Below are positions 51,201 to 63,760 of a DNA stretch of 64,000 bases, piece by piece. Each line of letters opens with the position of its first letter. Positions within the stretch are counted from its first letter, which is position 1. Position numbers and translations under genes: made by a program. Below the pieces are notes generated by a model. The model searched no databases. It saw nothing but the letters and a program-made list of their open reading frames with translations, and was not told the DNA's origin. The DNA comes from Callipepla californica brunnescens (taxonomy: Eukaryota; Chordata; Aves; Galliformes; Odontophoridae): contig JALIRH010000002.1 in assembly GCA_023055505.1 (NCBI GenBank), positions 23,070,437 to 23,134,436 of the forward strand, read 5' to 3'.

Positions 51201-54200
51201 CAGCTGAGGGAGATAAACTCGAGAATTTCTCAGGCATATCTGTGAAATCACTTTTGGGTAACTTCCCCCTCCCCCCCAAGTAGAAATAGTCAAACCAGCT
51301 GTGTTTGGTATCAGCAGGGTGGAAGGCATTCTAGACAAAGTAAGTATTGAGCACAGGTATTTGCATAACACATATTTGCAAAGCTAAACAGTGAAAACTG
51401 AGTCATTAGCCATATGGTAAACTTAAACTAAGGTTGATGAAATGCCAGGAAGCTGTTGCTCTTCCACTGTGATGCAGAACTCAGTGAGTGACTCACGTCT
51501 GTCACATTCCCATAAAATACATTCCGTGAGCACTATTTTAAGCCATTATGAAGAGAGCTTTGAAAATGCACACTGTGCAAACACTGATCTTTCCAAGCTG
51601 TGGAGTTTTACCATGAATGTATGTTGAAATATCGTTCTCTGGAATCTCTGCCCGTTCGCATGTAAAATTAAAGGTGTTGATCTGCTGTAGTCCCAACAGC
51701 TTTTGACTTTGAAAGCCTCCTTTATTTCAGATCTTTTCTTTAAACCCTTCATCAACTCGTGGCAGTAAGGAGTTAGTGAACAGCTGTTGCTCAAGAGCCT
51801 TGGCCCAATACAAACCACCCTGGCAGTAACCATTATGCTGCGTACCCAGGGAGTCTGTTCCCTCTGCCATCCTGTCATTCAGCAAGATTTTACAACTACA
51901 ACCCTTTAACTATTTCATCGAGACTACGAAGTACTGTTCTCAGCCAGCTGAACTGACACGGATCCATCTGGTAAAAGATGGAACAATATTCAGATGCTAG
52001 TGGCAAATGCAACAGAGAAACGCAATTAATAAACCAGGTTAGCATCCACCCAATACACAGCACACACTCTGCATTATGCTTCTCACTGCCCCATATGACC
52101 ACACATTTTTACCAGCACAGCACCAACCTCTGTGCAACCTAATGAAGATAGTTGCATGTTCATCAAGCCCTTTGTGATCAATGCTGGAATCCAAGCAGTG
52201 CTGCTAAGACTCATCTATATGCTGCCTAATGATGCAGCTCCATTTGCCAAAACAGCATTTGAATTCAGATGCAACTCTGGTTGCAAGAATGTGCAATATG
52301 ATTTGACAGTACTGTTGTTAATCATAACTATTTCTCTAATAAGCATCTTCACTGTAAGGATGTTAAGCAGTATTTACTGATAAATGACTTCATAAAGCAA
52401 GTACACAAAGGGAATGGCAGCAATGGAGAATTTTAGGTCAAAAAACTCACCTATTACTACCACAGGCAGCGTAAGGAGAGAGTCTCCAGGCAGAACAGTT
52501 TCTTCTAATAAAGGCATTCTTTCTATCTTCTTCCCAAGGCTGTCACCAAAATACTGGGCGAAGGAATTCAGAAGCTGTCCTTCAGATTCAGAGGCGCTGT
52601 AATTTCTAATTGAGAGGGACAGATGGAAGAAAACTAAAAATGAAGCAGTTGTACTGGAGTCAAAACAATCTTGTCAAAATAAAGTTGTTTGTGATGCTTT
52701 ATTTTAAGAGCTATAGAATTAACAAAAAAAACCAGACCAAAATAGATGTGCTTCATCACCTCTGCAGAATTTACTCCCCAGAACAGTTTTCTAAGAGCAA
52801 ATCCATGTTCCCATAGAAAGTCTACAGCAAGATAATAAAAAGGGACAGATGGCTCCACAGAGACACAGATTTCCAGTCCAGTTTATACAGAGCCAGAGTA
52901 TAACCGACAAGCATTATTTTGATCCACCGCACAGAAAAGCTCATTTTTCATTACTCCTATCAAAAGGAGAGACGCACCCTGCCTAGTTCACAAACAACAC
53001 CAACTGAAGACTGAGTGAGCAGATAAGATACACCAGCAGCAGCTCGCATACCTTCCCTACCTGCTGAACAGCATACGAGACTTTACACTAAGACACTTCT
53101 GATCAGGTGGATGTGAAGCTGGAAGTCAGCAGCGATGCACAAATTGAGATAACAGCAATTCCTAGAAACCCCAGATGCAGCCCACAGGGTTTTAATTACA
53201 TTAAGAACAGCTTTTTACAAAAGGAATAACCAAACAATGAAGTTAATGCAAGGAATTACTACACCCCAGTCAGGTTAGCTACTGCACAGCAGACTGCTCC
53301 CACCACCTGTCGTTGGTCAGCTTTTCCTCTGCAACACCAACCTAGGTTCCTCTCACAGTCCTTCACGCTCTACACATACCTCGATGCCAAAGACTTGTTT
53401 TAGACTGCTTGCTACTTAATTATTTATTAGCTCCTACTGAAGTCTTTCCAGGTCACTGAAGAAGCAAACATTTCATCAGCTCAGCTTAAAAGGCAACGGT
53501 GAATTAAAAAATATGCGGCTAGGAGTTATCTTATTAAACCTTTGAAATAGTTAACTCCTCGATTAAAGGTGTCAGCTGCCTCGGCACTGAGGGGGCTGTT
53601 GCATGGTCCCAAAGCCTGACACGAAGCTGCAGAGCGAGCTGCACAGCAGGGACGGCACTGCCACGCAGCCCCATAACAGCCACTTTCTGGCTAAAAAAGG
53701 GAAATCCTATTTGTGAATAGAATGAAGTGAATATTTCACATCACTATTTCCTGCACTACAAGGGAAAAAAAAAAAAAAAAAAAGTTGGAAAGCTGACTGA
53801 ATTACAGCTGTGCATTAAGACACAAACCGTGCGCCGAAGCGAACCGCCACACCGCTGTTGCAGGCAGGAGCAGGCAGGCTCCGTCAGCCGGCAGCCCGCA
53901 CTCCAAATGACGGCAGCATCGCTTCGCAGGTGGGCTAGCAAAGGACAGGGATGTCTGAATACACTCCGCTCCCAGCAGCCCAGCTCCGCAGCACGGCCTC
54001 ACAGGGCACGGCAGCAGAGGCACGGGGCCCGGCTCCAGCCCGCTCCGCAGCCCGCTCCGCAGCCCGGCTCGGCGCTGCCCAAGGTGACCGCGCGGCCGGT
54101 GCGCGCCGTGCATCCCGCCCCTCTCTCCGCACTCCTCTCCCGCGGAGGCCGCGGCCCCGGCTCCGCGCCGCCCCTCACCTGACGGGACCGGCCAAGGAGC

Positions 54201-54222
54201 AGCGGCAGCACCACACGGGCAT
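45231..54222 (-). CDS. OSGIN2: Oxidative stress-induced growth inhibitor family member 2 (6 coding exons)
   Basis: Ortholog of human OSGIN2, a paralog of the p53/NRF2-responsive growth regulator OSGIN1. Its biochemical role is poorly known. Coding exons, 5' to 3': 54222-54179, 52605-52451, about 49910-49775, 49003-48812, 48268-48177, 46275-45231. My count of the third exon is uncertain by one base. All are GT-AG; about 554 aa (human long form 549). The fold is flavoprotein monooxygenase-like. A first dinucleotide-binding loop GNGPSG is at about 67-72, and a second, GAGLSA, at about 356-361. The last exon alone encodes 347 residues. Exon 1 encodes MPVWCCRCSLAGPV, the Cys-rich start of the long isoform. 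An in-frame Met at about 45 (52515-52517) begins MPLLEE, matching the shorter human form. The gene converges on NBN and starts in a CpG island. Confidence 0.96.
53764..53783. repeat. Poly(A)/poly(T) run in OSGIN2 intron 1
   Basis: About 19 uninterrupted A residues on the plus strand. Similar runs occur at 50091-50108 and, as T, at 20020-20038. Confidence 0.9.
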
Positions 54223-54680
54223 GGGGGGATCCGTCGGGCTCGGCGCTGGCGCGGCACCCGCTCCTCCTCCCGCCGTCGCCACACTGGGGCCGAGCCGCGC
54301 CTCCTCCCAGCTCGCAGGCGGCTGCGGGTCACACGCGGAAGGAGGAGCCGCCGCCAGCACCGGGAGGGAGGGGCGAGAGCAGAACGCGCTTCCTCCCTCC
54401 CGCCCGCCCTAAGGGGAAGAAGGACGCGCTCAACACCCCCACAACGGCGGGGAGAAGCGTGCTCCGGCGCTCCCCCATAGGGAGGCGATGCCCGCTCCGC
54501 TCCGCGGCCCATATAGCCGCGCGCAGCCCCTCCCCCGCCGCGGCGGCCGCTCCCGCCCTCCCGGCTGAGGCCGCGCTGCGGAGCGCTGTGGGATCGCGCT
54601 GCCCCAGCGCGTTGCGCCTTTTGTTACATCGCTGCGGCTCCGCGGGGAAACTTGGAAGGGAGATGTTTCCCTCCCCTCGT
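53960..54680 (-). promoter_or_regulatory. OSGIN2: OSGIN2 CpG-island promoter
   Basis: Dense CpG and many GC boxes around the 54222 start codon. Long overlapping open frames on both strands come from the base composition and are not genes. Transcription on the plus strand side is also possible for such an island, but no plus-strand gene is seen downstream. Confidence 0.8.
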
Positions 54681-54789
54681 GAGGAATTTTGGAGTCGACA
54701 GCCGCAGCGGGTTGTGTTTGGAGAAGGAAGTGCGTTGCTGTTGCCGAGCTGACACAGCTGCAATGCCAGCAGGGCCGTGGGGTTTCGTG

Positions 54790-55142
54790 TGGGCTGCTTC
54801 AGCCTGGAGGTGGGAAGGCTGTGGGGAGACCCCATTGCAGCCTTCCACTACTTCAAGGCGGCTCATAAACAGGAGGGAGACCGACCTTTTGTGTAGGATG
54901 GTAAAGTAGATAGAAATGGCTTTAGCTAAAACTAAAGAGGGGAGGTTTAGATTAGGTGTTAGGCACAAATCCTTTACTCCGAAGATAGTGAGGCACAGGT
55001 TGCCCAAAGAAGCCACAGATTCCCTATCCCTTGAGACATTTGTTACCAGGTTGGATGGGGCCCTGAGCAGCCTGATCTGGTGCCACAGGGATTGGAACTG
55101 CATGGGCTTTAAGGTTCCTTCCGACCCAGGTCATTCTATGAA
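54790..55142 (+). repeat. CR1 LINE 3' end
   Basis: Sense CR1 about 0.6 kb upstream of OSGIN2: 'gtggggagaccccattgcag', 'gggaggtttagattaggtgt', 'gaggcacaggttgcccaaag', ending in 'ggtcattctatgaa'. One of the longer copies here, at about 350 bases. Confidence 0.93.
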
Positions 55143-58100
55143 AATGCACATGTGGGTATTAACATCTACATATGAATACTTCATATACTTAATGTTAGCT
55201 AAATTATATTTTCGTAGTTGAGGTCAGTGGAGCGTTGGGAGTTCCCCATGTCCATCCCTTGCTCAGAGCAGGGTCACCTACAGCCTGGGACCACATCCAG
55301 ATGATGTCTCAAATAAAATAAAATAAAATAAAAAATGACAGCACAGGCAGATTTTTGAAGCTCTCCAAAGGCAGAGACTTGACGGCCTTTCTGAGCAACC
55401 TCCGTGGGTGCTGACCAACCTCACAATGAAATGTGCTTCCTTACATGCCAGCTTAATTTCCTGTGTTTTGACAGTGGAGAATCTCGATATAAAATCTCTT
55501 TTTAGAAAGTACAAAACACGCTGTTCTTCACATTTACCTAACAGTGCCTGTCACGCATCTTCAGACCAGAATTAAGTATGTGAAGCTGCTTTTAGCTTGT
55601 CATATTATTTATTTATTTATTTTGCCTCAAAAGATTTTAAAACAGAAACTACCCTAAATAAAATAGTGTCTTCAGTTCAGGAAAGTACATGAAGTACTTG
55701 CTTGCTTACCAGATAACACCCTCCTTGAATAATTCATCTTGTTTTATTAAAACTGTGTCTGCCTTTGCAACAAATTACGGAAACCTCATGCCTTAAAAAA
55801 ACTAGTTATAGCAGAGAGAAAGCTTTCCAGGTGTCACTAAGCCAGCTGATGTTAGGGTCAGATGCCACTGACTTGGAAGTTGACACATGAAGGATATGCT
55901 CAGCTTAAGGTACCACACAGCCTCTGGTCACAGCCTCCTCTGTGATTTCTGCCCATCAGCAGATCTGGTTGCCTAGAATATAACTCAGATCCTCATCTGT
56001 ACTGGCATTATTATTAATCTTTGCCCTTCTCTTTGTGGATGTGACCTTGGGGAGTGGAGAAAAACAGGTGTCCACACCTACAAACAGAGCGTGTATCTTC
56101 CCAGCACACTTTTACGTTTGAAATGGAAATTGTTATGCCAGAGCTTCACTTTTTAATACAAAAGAGGTAGATTGGAAAAACAGCATTTTATAAACCCATC
56201 AAAAACTCATAGAGCTTCTCTAGAAATAGTATTCTGCATTGACAGTTATAATTCATTCTGTGATTTTCCCAGAAATAAAATTGTATGTTCCCTTGGAATT
56301 CTAAGCTGTCTCCAATGTCTCAGGTTTTTTGGTGGTGATTTATTTTAAATCTGTGATTACATCAGTATAAGGTATGTTTCTTTCAGGTGTGACTTTGTCA
56401 CAGTGAAACAGTATTAAGAACTAAAGAAGCATCACTTATACAACCAGTAATCACACTCTGAAGGGATTTACATTTCCCGTTGTGCTCATTTCTGTTTGTA
56501 GATTCAGGCAGTTACTGTGTGCTAGGTGTTTATTCCAATTCTCTACATTTTACGTCATGATAACCAGCTTCCTGGTTCCTGTATTTCACTGCCACTCAGT
56601 AAAATCATCCATTTGCTCAATAAATAATTTTTAAAGCCAATGGAACTGAAAAGATCTTTTCCCCAAATGTTCAGTAGGTCATTATCAGTATGTGGAACGT
56701 CACTTTTTGTTGACCACAAGGTTATTTTCAACTTTTTTTTTTTTTTAACAAAATCTTCCTGTTGATCAGTGAGGTATGTGTAGTACCAGTTTGGCACTGC
56801 AATATTCCTGAACAATGCTTGGGTACACAGGATGGAAGCATCAGAGCAGGGGACTGGTATCTCAGTGGAACATGAGACATGTCCTGGAACAAGAGGGCTT
56901 TGTCTTCTGTGGCACAAGCAGCAAGATCAGTGAGTAACTGGAGAAGGCAACCTGCTCGTTGTGACACAGCACTAGGAACAGTGTGCTGGTAAGATTTCTG
57001 TGCCCCCATCCACTGCGATACGAGATCAAAGTATGAAGTGAGTAGAGAGTAGAGCTGTAAAGTTTGAAATGTCACTACGGGAGTATGATCCACTCTGTCC
57101 TGATAAATAATGCAGTATCTCAGTGCAGAGCTTACTCAGGACAGATGTCTCATTGATAACACACTTGTTCCCTGTAACATTGAATGACTGAAAAATGTCT
57201 GAGCTGCAAAGCCCAGTAAGCTGCTATGTAGTGAAACCTTTTCAGAGACAACCGAACAAATTTTGCTGCAAGTCTGTAACAAACTTTCTTCTCAGCCTGA
57301 TGTACCAAGTGCTGAAGAAAGCTGAGGAGAGATTAGGAAGGCTTCAGGTTATTTGCCTTTACTGCTGTTAAGCAAGATAGCAACTGAGAAATCTCACTGT
57401 AAGACAAGTCTCGGCATGGCCAAGGAAAAATATAGAGGGGTCTCAATCATTCTAGGATGTCAGGATATGAGAATTCTGGTGGAGTAAGGTCAAAACTCTC
57501 AGCCAGGGGAAGACTAATTAGTTGTGACAGTGTCATACACTCACTGAAGAATATTAACACAGCACTGGACTGCTGTGGAAGATGGACAGAGTCAGATTAG
57601 AGAAAGCCTGGAAGATCGTGACATGACAGGCCTAAATGGTCTCTGGAAAAAGGAGACTTGGAAGAGATAAACCACGCAGGGTCTGCTGGTAGTGTCAGTC
57701 TTGTTGATATTCGGGATGAGAGCTTAAAGATCCAGACCTCTGTGCTACCAGTTAACTTCTAATGTGTATTTTTGGGAAAAAAAATAAAAATTAGATTACA
57801 TGTACTTAGGGGGAAGGATGAACAAAAGCGCAAAGAAAGCACTTAATTATGAAGATAATGTCAGATCGTACAAATTATTTAGTCTCCTGCAAAGACCCAA
57901 GTGGCAGCTGTTGCCCTGTTCCTGCAGCCATGGCTGATGTGCATGGGAAACTGCCTGCAGTTGTACCTTGTGAAGGAGATGAGCTACTCCAGGCTGCCAC
58001 ATCACCCACAGTCACAGGAAGATGGCTGTTCTTTATCGTCTTTCAGTCTCTGGAGGAATTTGTAATGGCTCTGCCACAGCAGTTCGTCTCAGGTATGGTT

Positions 58101-58250
58101 TTAAGATGAAGTTGCTGGGAGGGAGAATAGCCAGAAGGGTTTTGGTTACCATTAGGTGAGTATGAGAAGATGCTAGAAAAAAGTCATAGAAAGGAGTGGG
58201 CATCATCCAGACTAGTGAGAAGTATAGGACTAGAACTTAAAGGCTTTAAG
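55143..58250. other. Region upstream of OSGIN2, no gene seen
   Basis: AT-rich DNA with an AAATA/AAAATA simple repeat at 55311-55336 and a T-run near 56731-56748. A minus-strand open frame of 121 codons (56728-57093) includes an A-run encoding Lys repeats. It has no recognised family or splice context and is not called. Confidence 0.5.
55311..55336. repeat. (AAATA)n simple repeat
   Basis: Four to five near-perfect AAATA units beside the 54790 CR1. Confidence 0.9.
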
Positions 58251-58255
58251 AACTG

Positions 58256-58756
58256 TAGAATCATAGAATGACAAGGTTGGAAAGAACCTACTAGATCATC
58301 TTGTCCAACCATCCACCCATTACCCATCCACCATATTGCCACAGGCTACTAAACCATATTTCATAGCTCCTCATCCTCATCTGCCTCTTGGACACTGCCA
58401 GGGACAATGGCTCAACCACCTCCCTGGGCAGGCCAGCCCTGTGCCTGACCACTCTCTGAGAGAAAAAGTTTTTCCTCCTTATATCCAGTCTAAACCTCCT
58501 CTGGTACGACTTGCGGCCATTTCCTTGAGTCCTGTTTGTTGCCTGGGAGAAGAGACCAATTCCCTCCTCATCACAGCCTCCCTTCGGGAAGTTGTAGAGT
58601 GCAGTGAGGTCTCTCCTGAGCCTCCTTTTCTTCAGACTAAACAATCCCAGCTCCCTCAGCCACTCCTCATAAGACTTGTGCTCCAGACCCCTCACCAGTT
58701 TCGTTGCCTTTCTCTGGACACATTCCAGGACCTCAGTGTCTTGTAGTGAGGGGCCC
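58256..58756 (-). repeat. CR1 LINE, about 500-bp 3' part
   Basis: The longest CR1 copy in the window, reverse complement: 'tcatagaatgacaaggttgg', 'ccatccacccattacccatc', 'gcctgaccactctctgagag', 'ccagacccctcaccagtttc'. The 155-codon minus-strand open frame over it (58291-58758) is the decayed end of the CR1 reverse-transcriptase ORF plus 3' UTR, not a host gene. Confidence 0.95.
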
Positions 58757-60430
58757 AAAAGTTGAAAGTTGAATGGTTGATGGTTAAAACAAATGTAGGG
58801 AAGTAAACACCTTGAGAGGTGTGTAACAACTTTTATGGCATATCTCTAACTAAGGCAAAAGGCACCTACTCATAATTGCCTCAGATTTGTTTGCAAGGGT
58901 GTGTTTGTACGTGTGGGAAGTGAAGACATGTCCTAAGGCATGTTCTAAACCTGTTCTGTACAATTAGTCAATTTAGTCCCCGAGGCAGTTCTTTCAGTAG
59001 TAGAACAAATAAACCAAGGTTGTATTGCATTTTGGACCTGTGAACTGCTCTGGTTGTAGTGTACCAAATTATCTGTGGTAAAGTAATATAAGTAAGAGAA
59101 AGTGTCCTGGGAAGTAAAGATTGTGTCATGCTGTGTGTCTAATGGATGTGTATGTTTAACTAGCACATTATCTAGTACATTTCATCCTTAATGAATATGA
59201 GTTTTTATTTAGTCATTTTTCTGTTTCTCAGCAAACTCGTTGCCTCCTCTCTGTAATAATAAATAGACTGTTGGTAAAATATGCCAACGGTATTTCGTAA
59301 ATATAATTAGTCTGGAAGTTCTGTTTCCTTTTTCAGTTCTGCAGTTGTCTGTTATGACCTTTGAAAGAGCCTTCCCTGTGTAGTAATAAACAAGAAAAAT
59401 ATACTTGGAATGCATGTGAAAGCGATTTTCGATCGCTCTACAAAAGCCATTGACAGTTTGTTTTATTTATTTGACCAGGCCCAGGCCAAATGTATGTTCT
59501 AAGCCTAAAATATAATAAATTATCAGTTCATACCTTTGTATTTCTATCACCCTGTTTGTCTTCTGTATGAAAGTGAGCTATTGTGCCTGGATATATTTAA
59601 TTTATGCTTTTAATAGCTCTGACATAAAACTAGGCCTAATTGCCTAAAGAAGCCTTCATAGAAACTATTCAGTAAATGCATTCCTCTACTAATACAACAC
59701 AAACTGTGCTTGCTGTTTGTTTTCTGTTTGTAAGAAACAAAAGTAGAACCTTGTCAGTGTTTACCTACACAGGTGAACACCTGCCCTTTCAATTTTAGGT
59801 TATTTTTGTTTTATGTTAAGGAAAAATAGCAATGACAAAACAGTCTGCACAAAGAAAAAGTAAATGTTCAAACCCTTCATGTAGCTCATTTGAAGTGCAA
59901 AATGTTGTGGTGCGGGAGCGGGTTCAGAATCAGAGTGGAAATGGCTGTAGATCCCTGATATTTAAAACTTGGAGCAGTGACTCGCTTTGAATCATGTTGC
60001 TATCAGTGTGTAAAACATGTTTGCAACTATGCCATGATTGTGGAGCTCCTAGGTCACCTTAGCAAGGTGGAACAGTCTGGCAGTATCACTCCCCTGAGAA
60101 GTTTGCGCTGGCATTCTTCAGGTAGGTATTATGGAGCATAGCTACTTGTTCCACATTAGATATTTAGCCTTCATCTCCCAGTGTTGGAAACTGCCACCAC
60201 CGAGCCCACTGGTGCAGTCCTGCTGTGATGTCCGTGCCCACAGTCCTGTTGATCCATGGAGGCCCTGGACGGAGCTCAGCACTGACCTGCATGGACTGCA
60301 AAAGCTCCTCCAGCCTTTGGCAACCCTTCAGCAAAGGTATGCTCCACCTACAGTTAATAGCTCTTGTCTTGTTTATTTTGAAAGTCTTATTCTGTAAGAA
60401 ATCCCATCTAAACTTAAAGATAACGTTAAA
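58757..60430. other. No gene seen
   Basis: AT-rich unique sequence between two CR1 copies. At 60236-60342 on the plus strand an open segment is flanked by a CAG acceptor-like and an AAG/GTATGC donor-like site, but nothing joins to it, so it is not called. Confidence 0.5.
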
Positions 60431-60433
60431 ATA

Positions 60434-60670
60434 TCACAGAATCACAAAACTGTAGGGACTGGAAGGGACCTCTAGAGATCATGGAGTCCAACCCCCTGCC
60501 AAAGCAGCTCCCTAGCCCAGGTTGCACAGGTAGGCGTCCAGGCGGGTCTGGAACGTCTCCAGAGAAGGAGACTCCACCACCTCTCTGTGCAGCTGTGCCA
60601 GTGCTCCGTCACTGCACTGGGAAGAAGTTCCTACACACATTTGTGCAGAACTTCCTATGCTTCAGTTTGT
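60434..60670 (-). repeat. CR1 LINE 3' end (shared subfamily)
   Basis: Reverse-complement copy of the 24695 type, extending to 'cagaacttcctatgcttcag'. Confidence 0.93.
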
Positions 60671-60867
60671 AAAGAAAAATAAAAAAGCATGACTTTATGT
60701 CATATTTCCACTGTTTATCACATATCCAGATGCACACTGACTTTGGGGGAAGCAATTCTGCATTTTTTAATTAGGAAAAGTGCTTCCTATTACCTCAGAC
60801 CTTTTTTTAGAACATGGCTTTTCATTTATAAATAATACATATATAGTTAAAGAGTAGAACTTCTCAC

Positions 60868-60961
60868 CTCCCAGTTCTGCCAGGTCCTTCTGTGTGCTGG
60901 TTATTTTACCAGTGTCCTGCTCCTGGAGACAAATAATTTTGTTGTCGGCATTTAATATTTC
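60868..60961 (-). other. Exon-like open segment, unassigned
   Basis: On the minus strand a good acceptor (T-run followed by CCAG) precedes 94 open bases, followed by the donor GGGAG/GTGAGA. The reading, 31 codons plus one base, is polar, includes the residues EQDTGKITSTQKDLAELG and could be a helix. I do not recognise the protein and cannot find partner exons in phase. It could be chance or a non-coding RNA exon. Confidence 0.2.
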
Positions 60962-62159
60962 CTGGAAAAAAATTAACAATCATACATCATATCAATCATA
61001 CATCTAATGCAAAAAAAAATCTTTATCAAATGTAACTTCATTAATATAAATACATTTTCTCTCCGTGTATTTTGCCTTCCTCATAATTTCGTAGATTCTC
61101 TGAGCTAACCCTATTGCATTGCTTTAATGTCTTTTAGATGTAACGTCACGATGCATACTGCATTTTTATTTGATTATGACAATGTTCTGCTTGTTCCTGA
61201 CAGTCTCCAGTGCATGTCTCATGCCACCTTCTCTTACAGCACACCCTGGGGCTTGTCGTGGGGGAAGCTGGAAAAACAATAACATGCTCATAAAGATGTC
61301 AAAATTGCAATTGAATTCATCATGAGCTTAATGTTTTTCCACTCTTCTCTCATGAAATAGAGATTGCACCTGCATCTTGTGAAAGTCAAGTTACACCTTT
61401 CAGGAGCAGTGGCAGATCCTTGGGGTGGCACAGTGTGTACCAGCAGTGATGTTCTGCAAGGGCTCAGAGAAACCTGTGAGAGAAGCACACTGGTCAAGGC
61501 TGCCACGCATGGAACTGTGAGGTGTCTGGGGCATAACATAAATGTGAAAGGATTTCAAACAGACAAAAATCCATTCTTTAAAACTGCTGAAATTCCTCAG
61601 TTATAAAAGGCTGCAGCATAATGTCCTCCAACCTGTTACTTTTTGCTGTGACTTCTATATTCCTCCCCCCTTTATCCTATTCTAAAGGCAGCTGCCGTAA
61701 GCGTCCTAATGCTTTTGCTGTTTCACACATTTCTTTGAATCACACATTTCTTGTGTATCCCAAATGGGAAGTGAAGGAGAGAGTGGGTGAGAAACATCAC
61801 AATAATGGTGTCAGATATTGAAAGATCGGTGTTCAGGAATAGCTCTTAGAGGTATTTAGATAAAAAGGAAAGTATAAGCTTTCAGTCACTGAACCAGGCA
61901 ATGTAATTAAGTACCAGGTCTTAGAATCATGACTGGTTTTCTTTTCTGTTTCTCCTGATAACCACCACAGCTATCTGTAGCATTTTAGTTCTGATTACAT
62001 TCTTAGGACAGCAACATGTGCTGCTGTGTTTGGGCAGCTCCTTCCATGCTGGAGCCTTGGTCTGATTAGGGCTTTCAGTTTGTTCTGTAAACCAAAGTCA
62101 GTAAGTGAGAATGAAAGTGAAGAGACTGCATGACCAGAATACTTTGGTGATAAGTATGC

Positions 62160-62390
62160 TCACAGCTGATTTGGCTTTCCACTTATCTTTGTAGCCACGT
62201 ACACGGGGTAAATCTCACAGTTAGTGTAGATGAGACTGTCAGTGCTTTTCTGATTCTGCTGCAAGATGTTCGTGATGTCGGTTTCTATTTTTACTCCGAC
62301 ACTCTCATTTCCTGAAGCTGACCGATAATAACTGAAAGTGACAAATGCATTTTTCTCACTCCGTTGCCAGTGACTTACAGCCATGCACAC
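62160..62390 (-). other. Open segment of 76 codons, unassigned
   Basis: A minus-strand open frame with mixed composition (many Thr, Ser, Ile, Val) and a possible acceptor (CTTTCAG) inside it. It ends at a TGA in the same block. No domain recognised. At this base composition such a frame is expected by chance from time to time. Confidence 0.12.
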
Positions 62391-62523
62391 AATGGGAGAC
62401 GCAATTGCTGAAAATCAGCACAAGTCGTTTTTCACACCATCCAAAATCCATCATACGTTTTTATCAAACTTCCTGCCTTTCACGAGGCATCAAAGGAAAC
62501 CCCCAAAAAGGGCTCTTCAGAAG

Positions 62524-62556
62524 ATTTTATTCATCTAAATGTTAGATGAATAAAAT
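62524..62556. repeat. 33-bp palindrome (15-bp perfect arms, 3-base loop)
   Basis: ATTTTATTCATCTAA, ATG, then the exact reverse complement of the first arm. A transcript would form a clean hairpin on either strand. Confidence 0.95.
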
Positions 62557-63488
62557 GTAAGAATAGCACAGTACCCACTGACAGCTTGGTTACAGCTACT
62601 CCCCCTTAGCAACTACGCTTTGACCACGCTTTCTGGTTGTATGTGGACATGAATTTCAATTTATGAAGCCACTCTGTTTTAATTGTCATAGCTATTAACC
62701 ATTTCTTATCTATAAAAGACAGAATTCTGCAAGAACTGTGGACTGTGGACTATGGACTGGACAAAATCCAGTCAAATTAATCGAGCTGGACAGTGAACAA
62801 GTATTGCAGAGAGCTTTGGAAAGAACAACGTGAGTTTCTGTTGTGTCTCAAGTGTATTATCAGGCCTCCTATAAGTCTGCCTGAACACGGCTCTGCTCGC
62901 TCTTTTTTTGACACTCAGGATCTTGTTTTCTTCTTTCCCTCTCTTTCCCTGTTTGATTTCTTATACATGGGCTAAAAGATTATTTATCTGAGTGTGCGAT
63001 TATTCTGTCATTGGTGTACATACAATGACAGTTGGTATAGGATGTGCTGTAGTTACTGCATTCTAACGCAGTTGTTACTCTTCACTTCATGTTAGACAAA
63101 AGCCATAATCAGATTATAAACCATAGTGTATAATGACTTCAAGGACATGTGCTCGGGGTAAATGTTGTTATTATATGCTGTATCAAACATGAGAAGTACT
63201 GACTGCACCTAAAACACATCGTTGTTAAGATGGTGGGAACTCAAACAGTATCTGTTGGCATGTGTGTTTTTGAAAGTGAAGACAGAGCAGGGCACCAGAC
63301 CACCTGCAAGAGTAACGATCAGTTCTGTGCAGAAAACCCAGACTTTTAGGTCAGTAATACATAAGAAAATCCATTTCTCCAAGAGCATCGCAATCTGTCA
63401 AAATTAGCAGTTTCAATACTACAAATCTTGTTGGCTTTCTCTTTTTTCTTGTCAGAATGAGGAGAAAAACTAAACATTTGGCCACCTC

Positions 63489-63760
63489 CTACTCATGTTT
63501 TGTGACTGAAACCTGTGGTTTCATGTATGTAGTCTCTCTGTCTTTATTCAACTCTGGAAGTGGAAGAGAGATAGGAAACCCTGCTCCAAGTGGAATAGAT
63601 AACTTCTGCATTATACGGTAACACATCGAGTACTGAATTCTGTAGAGTTGGAGGGAGTGGGAGTGTTCTCTTCTTGTTTTGTACAGCATACGGTACGGAT
63701 ACCCCTGGGCCTGGATTATAATCCTGGGGAACACTACAATACAGGGACATATTTATTATT
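63489..63760 (-). other. Two overlapping open frames, unassigned
   Basis: On the minus strand two frames stay open together for about 60-80 codons after a possible acceptor (TTCCCCAG). One is Pro-rich, and the other contains the residues IPLGAGFPISLPLPEL. Neither matches a family I can name with confidence. By synteny RIPK2 should lie near, but these frames do not look like its kinase or CARD parts. Confidence 0.12.

Noticed and set aside
53727..54835. Several open frames of 97-236 codons at the OSGIN2 promoter
   Set aside because: Same GC-composition effect. The only supported coding part is exon 1 of OSGIN2 at 54179-54222.
56555..57093. Minus-strand open frames of 120-121 codons
   Set aside because: They include an A-run giving Lys repeats, with no splice context and no recognised family.
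58291..58758. 155-codon minus-strand and 136-codon plus-strand open frames
   Set aside because: Both lie on a CR1 LINE copy.
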